A DNA stretch of 64,000 bases from Acinetobacter wuhouensis (GTDB lineage: Bacteria; Pseudomonadota; Gammaproteobacteria; Pseudomonadales; Moraxellaceae): assembly GCF_001696605.3 (NCBI RefSeq), contig NZ_CP031716.1:124001-188000 (forward strand), given 5' to 3'. Numbering within the stretch: position 1 is the first letter of the stretch; each line of letters begins with the position of its first letter. Positions 7,576 to 15,965 of this stretch are shown here, in pieces. Made by a program: the position numbers and the translations under genes. The notes beneath the pieces are model-generated. The model saw nothing but the letters and a program-made list of their open reading frames with translations. It did no database searches and was not told the origin of the DNA.

Positions 7576-9453
7576 GTGTCATATACAGCCCAATCTCTTG
7601 AGGTTTTATCTGGTTTAGATCCTGTACGTCGTCGTCCAGGCATGTACACCGATACCACTCGTCCAAACCATTTGGCGCAAGAAGTTATTGATAATGCTGT
7701 CGATGAGGCACTTGCAGGGCATGCCAATAAAATTACGGTCACGGTGTATAAAGACGGCTCATTATCCGTTGAAGACAATGGTCGTGGTATGCCTGTTGAT
7801 ATTCACCCTGAATATGGACAAAGTGGGATTGAAATTATCCTCACCAAACTACATGCAGGTGGTAAATTTAGCACAGACAATTACCAATTTTCAGGTGGTT
7901 TGCATGGTGTGGGTATTTCTGTCGTCAATGCTTTATCTGACCGTGTAGAGGTTGAAGTTCAACGTCAGGGTAATCTGTATAAAATGGCGTTCGAACGTGG
8001 TGAGCCTGTTGCACCATTAGAAGTATTAGAAGGCAAAGCACCAAAAAGAGCTTCAGGAACAAGCGTCCATTTTTGGCCAGAAGCCAAGTATTTTGATTCG
8101 CCTAAATTTGCTTTAAAAGCGTTAAAGCATAATTTAAAAGCCAAAGCTGTGCTTGCTGCGGGTTTACAAATTATTTATATCGACCAAATTAATGATGAAA
8201 AAATAGAGTGGCAATTTGAAAATGGTCTGGTCGACTATTTGATGGATGAATTGCAAGACCGTGAAATTGTTCCCGAACCAGCTTTTGTTGCGACAGGTGA
8301 GGCGGAACGTGCCAGTGCTGAATTTGCGATTTGCTGGAATGTTGAAGGTGGCGAGCAAATTCAAGAAAGCTATGTCAACCTGATCCCGACTGCACAAGGC
8401 GGTACGCATGTAAACGGCTTGCGCTCAGGTGTGACGGATGCGATGCGTGAGTTTTGTGAGTTACGTAACTTATTGCCACGTAACATGAAATTGTCAGCGG
8501 AAGATGTCTGGGATGGGGTGAATTACATTCTGTCTTTAAAATTCCAAGAACCTCAGTTTTCAGGACAGACCAAAGAGCGTCTTTCGAGTCGTGAAGCATC
8601 GAATATTGTGTTGAATATTGCCAAAGATGCATTTGCTTTATGGCTCAATCAAAATTCTGAAGTGGCGATGCAACTTGCAGAAATGGTGATTGCTAAAGCG
8701 GGTCGTCGTTTAAAAGCTGCGAAAAAAGTTGAACGTAAGAAAATCGTTGCTGGTCCAACTTTACCCGGTAAATTGTCAGACTGTGTAGGACATACATTAG
8801 AAGAATCTGAATTATTTATCGTGGAAGGTGACTCCGCAGGTGGTTCTGCGAAACAAGCTCGTGATAAAAACTTCCAAGCAATCATGCCGATTCGTGGGAA
8901 AATTTTAAATACTTGGGAAGTGTCTTCGGATGAAGTTTTGGCTTCTCAGGAAGTTCATAATATTGCGATTGCGATCGGTGTTGATCCAGGCAGTGATGAT
9001 TTGTCTGAGTTGCGTTATGGCAAAATTTGTATCCTTGCCGATGCGGACTCAGATGGTTTACATATTGCGACTTTATTGTGTGCTTTATTCGTCAAGCATT
9101 TCCCTGCGATGGTGGATGCAGGACATCTTTATGTCGCTATGCCACCGTTGTTCCGTATTGATGATGCCAAAGATGTTCATTATGCGTTGGATGAGCAAGA
9201 GTTAGAAGCTATCTTAAAGAAAGTAAAAACCAAAAATCCTCAAATTACTCGATTTAAAGGTTTAGGCGAGATGAATGCAAGTCAGTTGCGTGAAACGACT
9301 TTAGACCCTAACACACGTCGTTTGGTACAGTTGGATTTGGACGATACGCAATTGACTGCGAATTTGTTGGATAAATTATTGGCTAAGAAACGTTCTGGTG
9401 ACCGTAAAGAGTGGTTAGAGCAGAAGGGTAATTTAGCAGATTTGGGTGTTTGA
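7576..9453 (+). CDS. parE: DNA topoisomerase IV subunit B
   Basis: ATPase subunit of topoisomerase IV, which decatenates daughter chromosomes with ParC (not in this window). Its 625 residues show the GHKL ATPase motifs EVIDNAVDEA (about 35-44) and DNGRGMP (about 68-74), then GGLHGVG. The TOPRIM metal-binding motifs are EGDSAGG (about 417-423) and DADSDG (about 489-494). The C-terminal RFKGLGEMNASQL is typical of ParE/GyrB, and the length and lack of a GyrB insertion fit ParE. It starts with GTG after an AAAAGGAA ribosome binding site. Confidence 0.97.
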   Translation: MSYTAQSLEVLSGLDPVRRRPGMYTDTTRPNHLAQEVIDNAVDEALAGHANKITVTVYKDGSLSVEDNGRGMPVDIHPEYGQSGIEIILTKLHAGGKFSTDNYQFSGGLHGVGISVVNALSDRVEVEVQRQGNLYKMAFERGEPVAPLEVLEGKAPKRASGTSVHFWPEAKYFDSPKFALKALKHNLKAKAVLAAGLQIIYIDQINDEKIEWQFENGLVDYLMDELQDREIVPEPAFVATGEAERASAEFAICWNVEGGEQIQESYVNLIPTAQGGTHVNGLRSGVTDAMREFCELRNLLPRNMKLSAEDVWDGVNYILSLKFQEPQFSGQTKERLSSREASNIVLNIAKDAFALWLNQNSEVAMQLAEMVIAKAGRRLKAAKKVERKKIVAGPTLPGKLSDCVGHTLEESELFIVEGDSAGGSAKQARDKNFQAIMPIRGKILNTWEVSSDEVLASQEVHNIAIAIGVDPGSDDLSELRYGKICILADADSDGLHIATLLCALFVKHFPAMVDAGHLYVAMPPLFRIDDAKDVHYALDEQELEAILKKVKTKNPQITRFKGLGEMNASQLRETTLDPNTRRLVQLDLDDTQLTANLLDKLLAKKRSGDRKEWLEQKGNLADLGV

Positions 9454-9466
9454 TAAATTTTCAAAT

Positions 9467-9496
9467 GATCAAAACAATCTAAGCATTGTTTTGATC
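9467..9496. terminator. Perfect inverted repeat spanning the stop codon of the 9479 gene
   Basis: GATCAAAACAAT (9467-9478) and ATTGTTTTGATC (9485-9496) form a 12-bp stem with a 6-base loop that contains the stop codon (9479-9481, minus strand). It sits between convergent parE and the unknown gene. There is no T-run, so it may act by 3'-end protection rather than termination. Confidence 0.5.
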
Positions 9497-10099
9497 TATC
9501 TGAGTAAATTTTAAAAATTGATTAACTACCGATAAATCAAGCTGATATTTATTTGCAACTATTAAAATATATTCTCGGATTTTTGGAAGTTCTTGTTTTA
9601 ACTGTAATACTGCTTTTTGGAACTCAGAAAAAGAAACATAAATATCCTCAAGTTCTTCTTCCTCTTCTTCAATAAATTGAATTTGATCATTTTCAATTTT
9701 GCAACACAGCATAGGATGACCAATCCAAAATCCCTTTAATTTTTGTTCAGCAAGATTAATCCAGCTATCTACATCATTAAAATCAGAACAACAACGCTGG
9801 GTCAGGATCGGATTTATTCCATTTGACATGTCGCATAAGGCAAATCCACCCTCTAAGCTATTTTTATTCTTTTGAATTGCATCCTTTAAAATCTTAAGTA
9901 AATTTCTTTCAGTCGTTTGTAAGACAGAATAAAGGTTAAAACCTTGTGCAATAGGCTGAAATTTATCTACAAAACCATTTAATTTATAGACCTGGTCAAA
10001 ATAATTTTCATATTCTTCATCTGTAAAAGGGAATTCAGGAAATTTAATTTTTGGATGTGAATATTCTAATTCGAATACTGGAATCAGTTGTAGCTTCAT
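9479..10099 (-). CDS. Hypothetical protein with an acidic segment
   Basis: I do not recognise this protein. The ATG at 10099 is preferred because TAGGGTAACT directly precedes it; the open frame extends further upstream but would overlap the next gene. The resulting 206-residue product has no signal peptide or membrane segment. It has a CC pair (QRCCSD) and a second CC (MLCCK), then a run of acidic residues (IEEEEEELED, about 148-157) and a mostly helical C-terminus. Such soluble acidic proteins beside small accessory genes can be immunity-type proteins, but nothing here proves it. It lies just downstream of the GNAT gene on the same strand. Confidence 0.6.
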   Translation of the reverse strand: MKLQLIPVFELEYSHPKIKFPEFPFTDEEYENYFDQVYKLNGFVDKFQPIAQGFNLYSVLQTTERNLLKILKDAIQKNKNSLEGGFALCDMSNGINPILTQRCCSDFNDVDSWINLAEQKLKGFWIGHPMLCCKIENDQIQFIEEEEEELEDIYVSFSEFQKAVLQLKQELPKIREYILIVANKYQLDLSVVNQFLKFTQIDQNNA

Positions 10100-10151
10100 A
10101 GTTACCCTATTGTTTTTATATATTTTAGGATTTACCCAAAATTTAACTGCA

Positions 10152-10634
10152 TCAATACCAAATCTCGCCACATACCAAACTTTTGACCCACTTGAGGCTA
10201 TAACCTGTTTGTTTAAAACCTAGTTGCTCATGCAAACGAATCGAGCCAGTATTCTCATGATCAATCGCAGCGACCATAACATGAATATCATGCTGTTTCG
10301 CATGCTCAATCAGTTTCACCATTAATGCCTTGCCTAAACCTTGACGTGCAAACTGTGGGTCAATATAAACTGCATGCTCAACAGTATGGTTATAACCATT
10401 AAAATTACGAAAACTTGAATATTCTGAATAACCTGCAATGCTTTTACTTTCAATATCTTCAGCGACAAAAAGTGGAAAATTATTCTCTTCTAAATCGGTA
10501 AACCATTGTTGATATTCTTCTAAACTTTTTGGGATGTTATTCCATGTCGCCAAACCATTTTCAATTTCACGATTATAAATCCGCATGATATGAGGAATGT
10601 CAGAACTTTGAGCAGGGCGAATTTGAAAATTCAT
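10152..10634 (-). CDS. GNAT family N-acetyltransferase
   Basis: The 160-residue GNAT protein is of the phosphinothricin/methionine-derivative acetyltransferase type. It begins IRPAQSSDIPHIMRIYN, has ENGLATW (32-38), and shows the acetyl-CoA-binding motif A, VYIDPQFARQGLGKALM, followed by VAAIDHENTGSIRLHEQLGFKQTG, the usual motif B. Family members acetylate amino-acid analogues such as phosphinothricin or methionine sulfoximine; the substrate here is not determinable. It is probably cotranscribed with the unknown gene downstream. Confidence 0.85.
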   Translation of the reverse strand: MNFQIRPAQSSDIPHIMRIYNREIENGLATWNNIPKSLEEYQQWFTDLEENNFPLFVAEDIESKSIAGYSEYSSFRNFNGYNHTVEHAVYIDPQFARQGLGKALMVKLIEHAKQHDIHVMVAAIDHENTGSIRLHEQLGFKQTGYSLKWVKSLVCGEIWY

Positions 10635-10710
10635 GGACGAGGTCGATTTAAAGTAATTGAGTTTTTATTGTAGAAATTATCATTTGGCGATGCAATCTAT
10701 CACACCAATA

Positions 10711-10734
10711 AAAAAAGCAAGACCGAAGTCTTGC
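10711..10734 (-). terminator. Intrinsic terminator of the Tsx-like porin gene
   Basis: GCAAGAC (10717-10723) and GTCTTGC (10728-10734) with a 4-base loop. The A-run at 10711-10716 becomes a U-run on the minus strand, so transcripts from 11501 leftward end here. Confidence 0.9.
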
Positions 10735-10760
10735 CTTTCAAATTATGTCTTAGCGATCAC

Positions 10761-11501
10761 TTAGAAATGATATTTCACTAAAGCACTGACATTGTTTTCA
10801 TCTTTACCTTTGATCCCGTATTTGTTATTCCATACAGAATGTTCAATACCAAGATATAAACGTGTATTTGGAGAAATATGTTTACCCGCATTCCATTTAT
10901 ATTGAGTGGTCCAGTTTAATTCGCTTGCATGCGCAGCGCCTGAATCTTTTTCAGCAGTTGACCAATCTAAGAAACCATCAACCAAAAAGTCTTCTGAACC
11001 TAATTTTACAGGAACGCCGTAAGTAAGCGTCATTTGATAGTCATCACTTTGCTTTTCGTTGTTCGCACGATAAAAATTGATGCTAGCAAAACTTGTATAA
11101 GGAATGGCTAAATCAAAACCAACACCATACAAGAAATTGTCAAAACTATTGTTGAAGTCATCACTACTACTTTCCCACGTTGTCGAAATCAAAACGTCTT
11201 TGATTGGGCCAACAGCAAGCTTTTTCCCAGTAACTTCACCAAGGCTTAGGCGAGGAGCTAATTCGAAATATGTGCTTTTGTGATCATCACTACCACGCAT
11301 ACGATCCATAAAGAAGAATACATCTGCGTATTTTACTTTGGCAGCATACTCAACTGTCAGTGTAGTTTGCTTTTCATCAACAACTTCATAATTTTCACCA
11401 TAAAGTCCTGTTAAACTGAAATCCTGCCAAACAGGAGCAGCTTGAGCCAAAGTTGCAGTTGAAGCGATTGCGCAAAGAGCAGCAATTTGTGTAAATTTCA
11501 T
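10761..11501 (-). CDS. Tsx/OmpK-like nucleoside-specific outer-membrane channel
   Basis: The 246-residue outer-membrane beta-barrel has a clear signal peptide (MKFTQIAALCAIASTATLAQA, cleaved after AQA at about 21). The mature part begins PVWQDFSLTGLYG and shows the Tsx/OmpK-like strands DVFFFMDRMRG and TYFELAPRLSLGE. It ends in SALVKYHF with the C-terminal Phe used by the BAM complex. Family members pass nucleosides or act as phage and colicin receptors. It is a single-gene unit with a GGGGGAGAG ribosome binding site and a terminator at 10711. Confidence 0.85.
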   Translation of the reverse strand: MKFTQIAALCAIASTATLAQAAPVWQDFSLTGLYGENYEVVDEKQTTLTVEYAAKVKYADVFFFMDRMRGSDDHKSTYFELAPRLSLGEVTGKKLAVGPIKDVLISTTWESSSDDFNNSFDNFLYGVGFDLAIPYTSFASINFYRANNEKQSDDYQMTLTYGVPVKLGSEDFLVDGFLDWSTAEKDSGAAHASELNWTTQYKWNAGKHISPNTRLYLGIEHSVWNNKYGIKGKDENNVSALVKYHF

Positions 11502-12002
11502 GAAAAAATCTCTCCCCCAAGAAAGCGCTACAAGGATACAGATTCTTTAGCAAAAATAAAGCCAAAACCAGATAAAATGTAAATAAATATGTAAACATCA
11601 AGTCGTAAAATGTTTTAAAACGTGAAAATGGATGACGGACGAGAAAAGAAATTTTGAATCGCAAAAAAATATTTGGAATTGAATAATGTCGAGTCATTCA
11701 CATGGAATTGTCGAATAAAAATTTAAATAAATCATTAAATTATAAAAATACGTAACAAGTTGTCATTTTTCATATTGTTTTCATAAAAAAGTTAAAAATC
11801 TACTTGCATATTTTTCAATATAGCCTGATATTGAATGTATAAGAACACCAATCTGCAGATCATCAAAAGTGTTCATCTTGGTAATAGAGGAGTTACGGTT
11901 CCAGTTTATTGAAGGTGAAAAAGCGACTTATACAATGAGCTTTAAGTGTGCCAAAAATATTATTTTGCACTCAGTTTTAGATTAGAAAGAGGAAGTTTTT
12001 TT
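11502..12002. other. 501-bp divergent intergenic region without a convincing gene
   Basis: AT-rich spacer between the Tsx-like gene (-) and the HPF-like gene (+). It holds the predicted promoter and dyad at 11804-11835 and an apparent leader of about 160 bases with a GAACAC/GTGTTC inverted repeat and an internal ATCTGCAGAT palindrome. A 16-codon open frame starts at 11935; I do not call it a gene. Confidence 0.5.
11804..11835 (+). promoter_or_regulatory. Putative promoter with overlapping operator for the HPF-like gene
   Basis: TTGCAT (11804-11809), 17 bases, then GATATT (11827-11832) resembles a sigma-70 promoter. A perfect inverted repeat TTCAATAT-N6-ATATTGAA (11814-11821 / 11828-11835) overlaps the -10, as expected for a repressor or regulator site. 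The predicted 5' leader is about 160 bases. Confidence 0.45.
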
Positions 12003-12356
12003 ATGAATATTGAAATCCGTACAGACAAAAATATTAAAAATAGTGATCGCTTAATTACCTACGTGCGAGATGAGCTAAATCAAGAATTTCAACGCCATAG
12101 TGAGCGAATTACTCAATTTTCAGTGCATATCAGCGATGAAAATGGAGATAAAGGTGGGGATGATGATATTCAATGCATGATCGAATTAAAAGCAGCAGGC
12201 TTAAAGCCAGTCGTTGTTAAGCATAGAGCAAAAAATATTGATCTATCACTACATGGCGCGATTGAGCGAGTGAAACGTAGTCTAGAACATACCCTAGAGA
12301 AAACAGAAAACCCACGTGGTGGGAAATTAGAACTCGCAGATGCTGATGAAGCATAA
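12003..12356 (+). CDS. HPF/RaiA family ribosome-associated protein
   Basis: Short S30EA/sigma-54-modulation-type protein of 117 residues. It begins MNIEIRTDKNIKNSDRL and is followed by FSVHISDENGDKGG and a terminal helical region (AIERVKRSLEHTLEK). Family members bind 30S subunits and promote hibernation in stationary phase or stress. The ATG at 12003 has an AGAGGAAG ribosome binding site and starts at the conserved domain; the frame is open further upstream. It is not next to rpoN, where the canonical hpf usually lies, so it may be a second, stress-induced paralogue (inference). Confidence 0.8.
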   Translation: MNIEIRTDKNIKNSDRLITYVRDELNQEFQRHSERITQFSVHISDENGDKGGDDDIQCMIELKAAGLKPVVVKHRAKNIDLSLHGAIERVKRSLEHTLEKTENPRGGKLELADADEA

Positions 12357-12361
12357 ATGCT

Positions 12362-12385
12362 AAAAAGCCCTTCGGGGCTTTTTTT
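12362..12385 (+). terminator. Intrinsic terminator after the HPF-like gene
   Basis: AAAAAGCCC-TTCG-GGGCTTTTT with a further T-run: a compact GC stem closed by a UUCG tetraloop. Confidence 0.95.
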
Positions 12386-12531
12386 GTGGCTGTAAAATAA
12401 ATGTTATGTACTTTGTCAGAAACTAACAATAAATGCTGTACGGATTTAAAAATGAGAAGTATTTAAAATTTTATGAGCTATTTAAAAAAAAATAGTCATA
12501 ATGAATATAAGAATATAATTGTGAGATCAAT

Positions 12532-13068
12532 ATGTTATCAGCACAACAACAAGTCTTTGTACAGGCTTTAGAAGATTTAGACCTTGCCCAAATTCAGCGT
12601 TTGCTTGCAGATGGATTTGATCCCAACTTTATGGAACCTGAAAAAGGTCCTGCTGTTTCGATCTGGTCAGATGGATTATTTAAATGGTGGGAAAAAATCT
12701 GTGATGCTTATGAAGCTGGGAAGCCTCTGAGTGCTGAGCAAAAAGCTCAGGATTTACAACCACATTTAGATATTTTAGATGCATTGATTCAAGCCAAAGC
12801 AAACTTTTATCTATGGGATGCAGAAGAGTGCTATGGTCCTCTTTGGGATGCAGCAAGTGCAGCATGTGTACCTGCGGTACAAAAATTGTTAGATCATAAA
12901 GTTGACTCAAATACCCGTGATGAAGAAGGAAAAACCATCTTGTCTTCAATTAGTGATCTATTTTTTGATTGTGAATTTGATCAAATAGATTGGTCACAGG
13001 CTTTACCTGAAGAGAAAGAAACTTTAGAGTTACTACGTAGTCGCGGTGCGAAAATGTCCAACGAATAA
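12532..13068 (+). CDS. Ankyrin-repeat-like protein
   Basis: The 178-residue soluble protein shows ankyrin-like helix pairs: VQALEDLDLAQIQRLLADGFDPN (split here by family periodicity, about 9-31), LDILDALIQAKANFYLWD (about 82-99), and CVPAVQKLLDHKVDSNTRDEEGKTIL (about 113-138). It has no signal peptide. Ankyrin proteins mediate protein contacts; the partner is unknown. It lies directly upstream of the outer-membrane barrel gene (20 bp to that start), so the two may be cotranscribed. Confidence 0.75.
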   Translation: MLSAQQQVFVQALEDLDLAQIQRLLADGFDPNFMEPEKGPAVSIWSDGLFKWWEKICDAYEAGKPLSAEQKAQDLQPHLDILDALIQAKANFYLWDAEECYGPLWDAASAACVPAVQKLLDHKVDSNTRDEEGKTILSSISDLFFDCEFDQIDWSQALPEEKETLELLRSRGAKMSNE

Positions 13069-13088
13069 ACGTAAGTTTGAGTCCTGAT

Positions 13089-13856
13089 ATGGCAATATTA
13101 AATAAAATCACTTTGGTTCTGGCTTCTAGTCTAAGTATAAACGCAATGGCAGCAGAATTTTCCTTCGATCGTCCTGGAGCAGGTTTTGGGACGGGCATCA
13201 CTCCTGTAGGTCAATTGGCTTGGGAACAAGGCTTACCAAGTGCAAGCTATACTGAAACCACCGTCGATGGTGCGAAAGAAAAAACAGTTACGCTCAATGG
13301 TGACATGCTTTTCCGTACAGGTTTAACTTCTAGTATGGAATTGCAATTGGGTTGGGCGGGTCCTGCTTGGACACAGACCAAATACAAGGGTGAGAAACAT
13401 GACGACTCAGGTCTTGGTGATGTATCTATCGGGATCAAAAAAGCCATTGATTTAAAGGATGATAAATTATCTATGGCAGTCCTTGCACAAGCTGTTATTG
13501 CAACAGGCAATGAAGGCTTCACTGAGGAAGATGATATTTATAGTATTGGGACTTCACTTGATTATAAATATAATGATTTAGTGAATACTGGCATTACCAT
13601 GAACTATGCGGTACAAGATGGTCACTGGTCAGTCACGGCCATACCGACTGTAGGTTATAAAATCGCAGGTAATCTTTCTGGTTTTTCTGAATTTATTTAC
13701 TCCAAAACAGAAAGCCAAGATTATGAATACGGTTTAGGTTCAGGTTTGATTTATGCACTGAATGATCGCACACAGATCGATGGAAGCATTGGTGTGGATT
13801 TAAGCGGTCAGGATCGTAGTTATACTGCTGGTTTAGGCATTTCATTCCTATTCTAA
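13089..13856 (+). CDS. Outer-membrane beta-barrel, phenol-degradation MetA-like transporter family
   Basis: The 255-residue protein has a signal peptide (MAILNK, hydrophobic core, AMAAE with cleavage near residue 20). Alternating beta-strands follow, such as GDMLFRTGLTSSMELQLGW, and the protein ends in LGISFLF with a terminal Phe. The pattern fits the MetA-pathway-of-phenol-degradation family (PF13557), which is annotated as putative transporters. Actual cargo is unknown. ATG 13089 is chosen because it begins the signal peptide; an upstream TTG in frame is less likely. A strong terminator follows. Confidence 0.75.
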   Translation: MAILNKITLVLASSLSINAMAAEFSFDRPGAGFGTGITPVGQLAWEQGLPSASYTETTVDGAKEKTVTLNGDMLFRTGLTSSMELQLGWAGPAWTQTKYKGEKHDDSGLGDVSIGIKKAIDLKDDKLSMAVLAQAVIATGNEGFTEEDDIYSIGTSLDYKYNDLVNTGITMNYAVQDGHWSVTAIPTVGYKIAGNLSGFSEFIYSKTESQDYEYGLGSGLIYALNDRTQIDGSIGVDLSGQDRSYTAGLGISFLF

Positions 13857-13873
13857 GTTGCATGGAAGAACTA

Positions 13874-13902
13874 AAAAAGAGTAGTTGATCTACTCTTTTT
13901 TT
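13874..13902 (+). terminator. Intrinsic terminator after the barrel gene
   Basis: AGAGTAG (13878-13884) and CTACTCT (13890-13896) with loop TTGAT, flanked by an A-run and a T-run. Confidence 0.93.
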
Positions 13903-13967
13903 GTCTATAAATTGAAGAAAATACACGTCAAAGATCAATGATAAGAAAAAATTAGGAGGATGGTCGC

Positions 13968-14645
13968 ATGTTAGAATTATTTATTGGTGATAAAAATTAT
14001 TCCACATGGTCAATGCGTCCATGGTTGGTATTGCAGCACTTTGCTATACCATTCAAAGAACATCTGATTCCTTTTGATCACTTTGAATTAGACAGTCAAT
14101 TCAAACACAGTATCCTCAAAATTAACCCGACAGGAAAAGTCCCTGCGTTAGTCGATGATGGATTTTTAATCTGGGATACTTTGGCGATTTGTGAATATTT
14201 GGCTGAAAGGTTTCCTGAAAAATATCTATGGCCAAATGACTTCCGACAAAGAGCACGCGCTCGTTCAATGTGTGCAGAGATGCATAGTAGCTTTATGGCT
14301 TTACGTAGTTTATGTGGAATGAATATCGATGCAGATTTAACAAACATTGGCGCAAAACTTTGGCAAGATAATCTAAAACTACAGCAAGATGTGCAACGTA
14401 TTGAGCAATTATGGTCAGAACGACCAAGTGCAGACAGTTTTTTGTGTAGCGATCAATTTAGTATTGTCGATGCATTCTATGCGCCAGTTGTGATGCGATT
14501 CGTATGCTATGGCATTCCAATATCATCATTCAGTCAGCAATATGTACAGAAAATCTTGGCAGTTCCAGCAGTGCAGCAATGGATTCAGGAAGCAAAAGCT
14601 GAATTTAGATTTGTAGAATGTGAAGAGCCTTATCGAACTGAATAA
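13968..14645 (+). CDS. Glutathione S-transferase family protein
   Basis: The 225-residue protein has an N-terminal thioredoxin-like GST domain: LFIGDKNYSTWSMRPWLVL at 4-22 (split by the family start motif, with Ser as likely catalytic residue) and NPTGKVPALVDDG at about 53-65, containing the cis-Pro that binds glutathione. A helical C-terminal domain follows (FSIVDAFYAPVVMRF near 163-177). Typical GSTs conjugate glutathione to electrophiles; the substrate is unknown. The start has an excellent AGGAGG site. Glutathione synthesis genes gshA and gshB are both in this window. Confidence 0.88.
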   Translation: MLELFIGDKNYSTWSMRPWLVLQHFAIPFKEHLIPFDHFELDSQFKHSILKINPTGKVPALVDDGFLIWDTLAICEYLAERFPEKYLWPNDFRQRARARSMCAEMHSSFMALRSLCGMNIDADLTNIGAKLWQDNLKLQQDVQRIEQLWSERPSADSFLCSDQFSIVDAFYAPVVMRFVCYGIPISSFSQQYVQKILAVPAVQQWIQEAKAEFRFVECEEPYRTE

Positions 14646-14670
14646 ATGCAGTGTGATAGTGATTATTTTC

Positions 14671-14690
14671 CAGTTAAATTGATTTAACTG
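14671..14690. terminator. Hairpin between convergent GST and GGDEF genes
   Basis: CAGTTAAA (14671-14678) and TTTAACTG (14683-14690) with loop TTGA; a T-rich stretch follows on the plus strand. It overlaps the stop codon of the minus-strand GGDEF gene. Confidence 0.55.
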
Positions 14691-15847
14691 TGGTTTGTTT
14701 CACCATGAAAATGAACTTGGTTTCGTCCATAGGCTTTGGCACGATATAGAGCTTGATCAGCATGATGAATGATTTTATTGATTTGCGTTTCATCCTCTGA
14801 GGTTGCGACTCCAAAACTTGCTGTTAGATTGATTTTTTTCTGAGTGAGTGTCTCTAATGTCTGATTTTGGATGGCAAGGCGACAACGCTCTGCAACTTCA
14901 CGTGCGATTGTAAGTGATGTTTCAGGCATGGCAATGATAAATTCTTCGCCGCCATAGCGGGCTACAATGTCTGAACTTCGTACGAGGGTTGACAGAAGTT
15001 GGGCAATAGCTTTAAGTGCTTCATCACCAATATGATGACCAAAATCATCGTTGATCATTTTAAAATGATCAATATCAATGAGAATAATTGCATATTGTGT
15101 GTGAGTATTCTGAATTAGGCTTAATTTTTCATTGAAAGATCGACGATTATATAGATTGGTTAAGGGGTCAGTTTGGCTCAAAATTTGAATTAATGATTCA
15201 CGATGGCGCCATTGAGAGAGCAATACTTCACACAAAACTAGGCATGCAATCAGGATAGGGATAATAAAGTACGCCATACTTAAAACCCAGAATAGATTTT
15301 TCTGGGGATCATGTTCTAATAATGTTTGACTAAATATGGGAGCGTAGGGCACTAAATTTTTGTAAGTGCAATACATGAGTATGATTGCAATGCTAAAAGC
15401 ATTAAATAAATGGATATAAATAAATTTTCGGTTAAATAAAATAATTCCGATACCTGAAATAGATACAAAGGCAAAGATGGTTGCAGGGCTATATATGCCG
15501 ACCAAAAAACCATCACTAATAAACATGAGCGTAAAAATGCTAATCACTAAGTGGGGGAAAAAAAGATGTGCCCAATGTTTTTTTTGGAATTTATAACAAA
15601 TACAAACTAAACCAATGAAAAAAAAGGCTGAAATGCTATTGATGTAAATTTGAGTATGAATAAGAGGTAGATTAACCCATGGCCAAATACTTGGTGTGTT
15701 GATGATCCATAATTTCCAAAAAATCCACAATAATTGGATTCCAAAAGCCAAGACTAATACTAGAATACTTTTATGAATATTATTCCAATTCATAATAATA
15801 TCTGAATTAAATTGGTTTTTTAATGACTTTATATAGTGACTAATCAT
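14684..15847 (-). CDS. Membrane-anchored diguanylate cyclase (GGDEF)
   Basis: The 387-residue protein has six or seven predicted membrane segments in residues 1-215 and a C-terminal GGDEF domain. The domain shows SQTDPLTNLYNRRSF, then RYGGEEF (the active G-G-E-E-F signature) and SFGVA. RSSD lies five residues before the signature, matching the RxxD inhibitory site for c-di-GMP. It should make c-di-GMP from GTP, sensing an unknown membrane or extracellular signal. It lies 118 bp downstream of a second, degenerate GGDEF gene on the same strand. Confidence 0.9.
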   Translation of the reverse strand: MISHYIKSLKNQFNSDIIMNWNNIHKSILVLVLAFGIQLLWIFWKLWIINTPSIWPWVNLPLIHTQIYINSISAFFFIGLVCICYKFQKKHWAHLFFPHLVISIFTLMFISDGFLVGIYSPATIFAFVSISGIGIILFNRKFIYIHLFNAFSIAIILMYCTYKNLVPYAPIFSQTLLEHDPQKNLFWVLSMAYFIIPILIACLVLCEVLLSQWRHRESLIQILSQTDPLTNLYNRRSFNEKLSLIQNTHTQYAIILIDIDHFKMINDDFGHHIGDEALKAIAQLLSTLVRSSDIVARYGGEEFIIAMPETSLTIAREVAERCRLAIQNQTLETLTQKKINLTASFGVATSEDETQINKIIHHADQALYRAKAYGRNQVHFHGETNHS

Positions 15848-15965
15848 CTATGAAAGATGCCTTCATTTTTACCCCACGTTTAACTATTGAAAATTAAATC
15901 TATGAAAATATTAAAAATATTTAACTTTCAGGGCTAATGATTGCACTTTTTATAAAGTTAAATAT

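Noticed and set aside
11395..11697. 100-codon minus-strand open frame overlapping the start of the Tsx-like gene
   Set aside because: It lies in another frame of the signal peptide region, has no ribosome binding site and its composition is that of translated AT-rich spacer.
12130..12300. HPF-like protein considered as the canonical Hpf of the rpoN locus
   Set aside because: No rpoN, lptB or ptsN genes lie nearby, so I keep the family name only.
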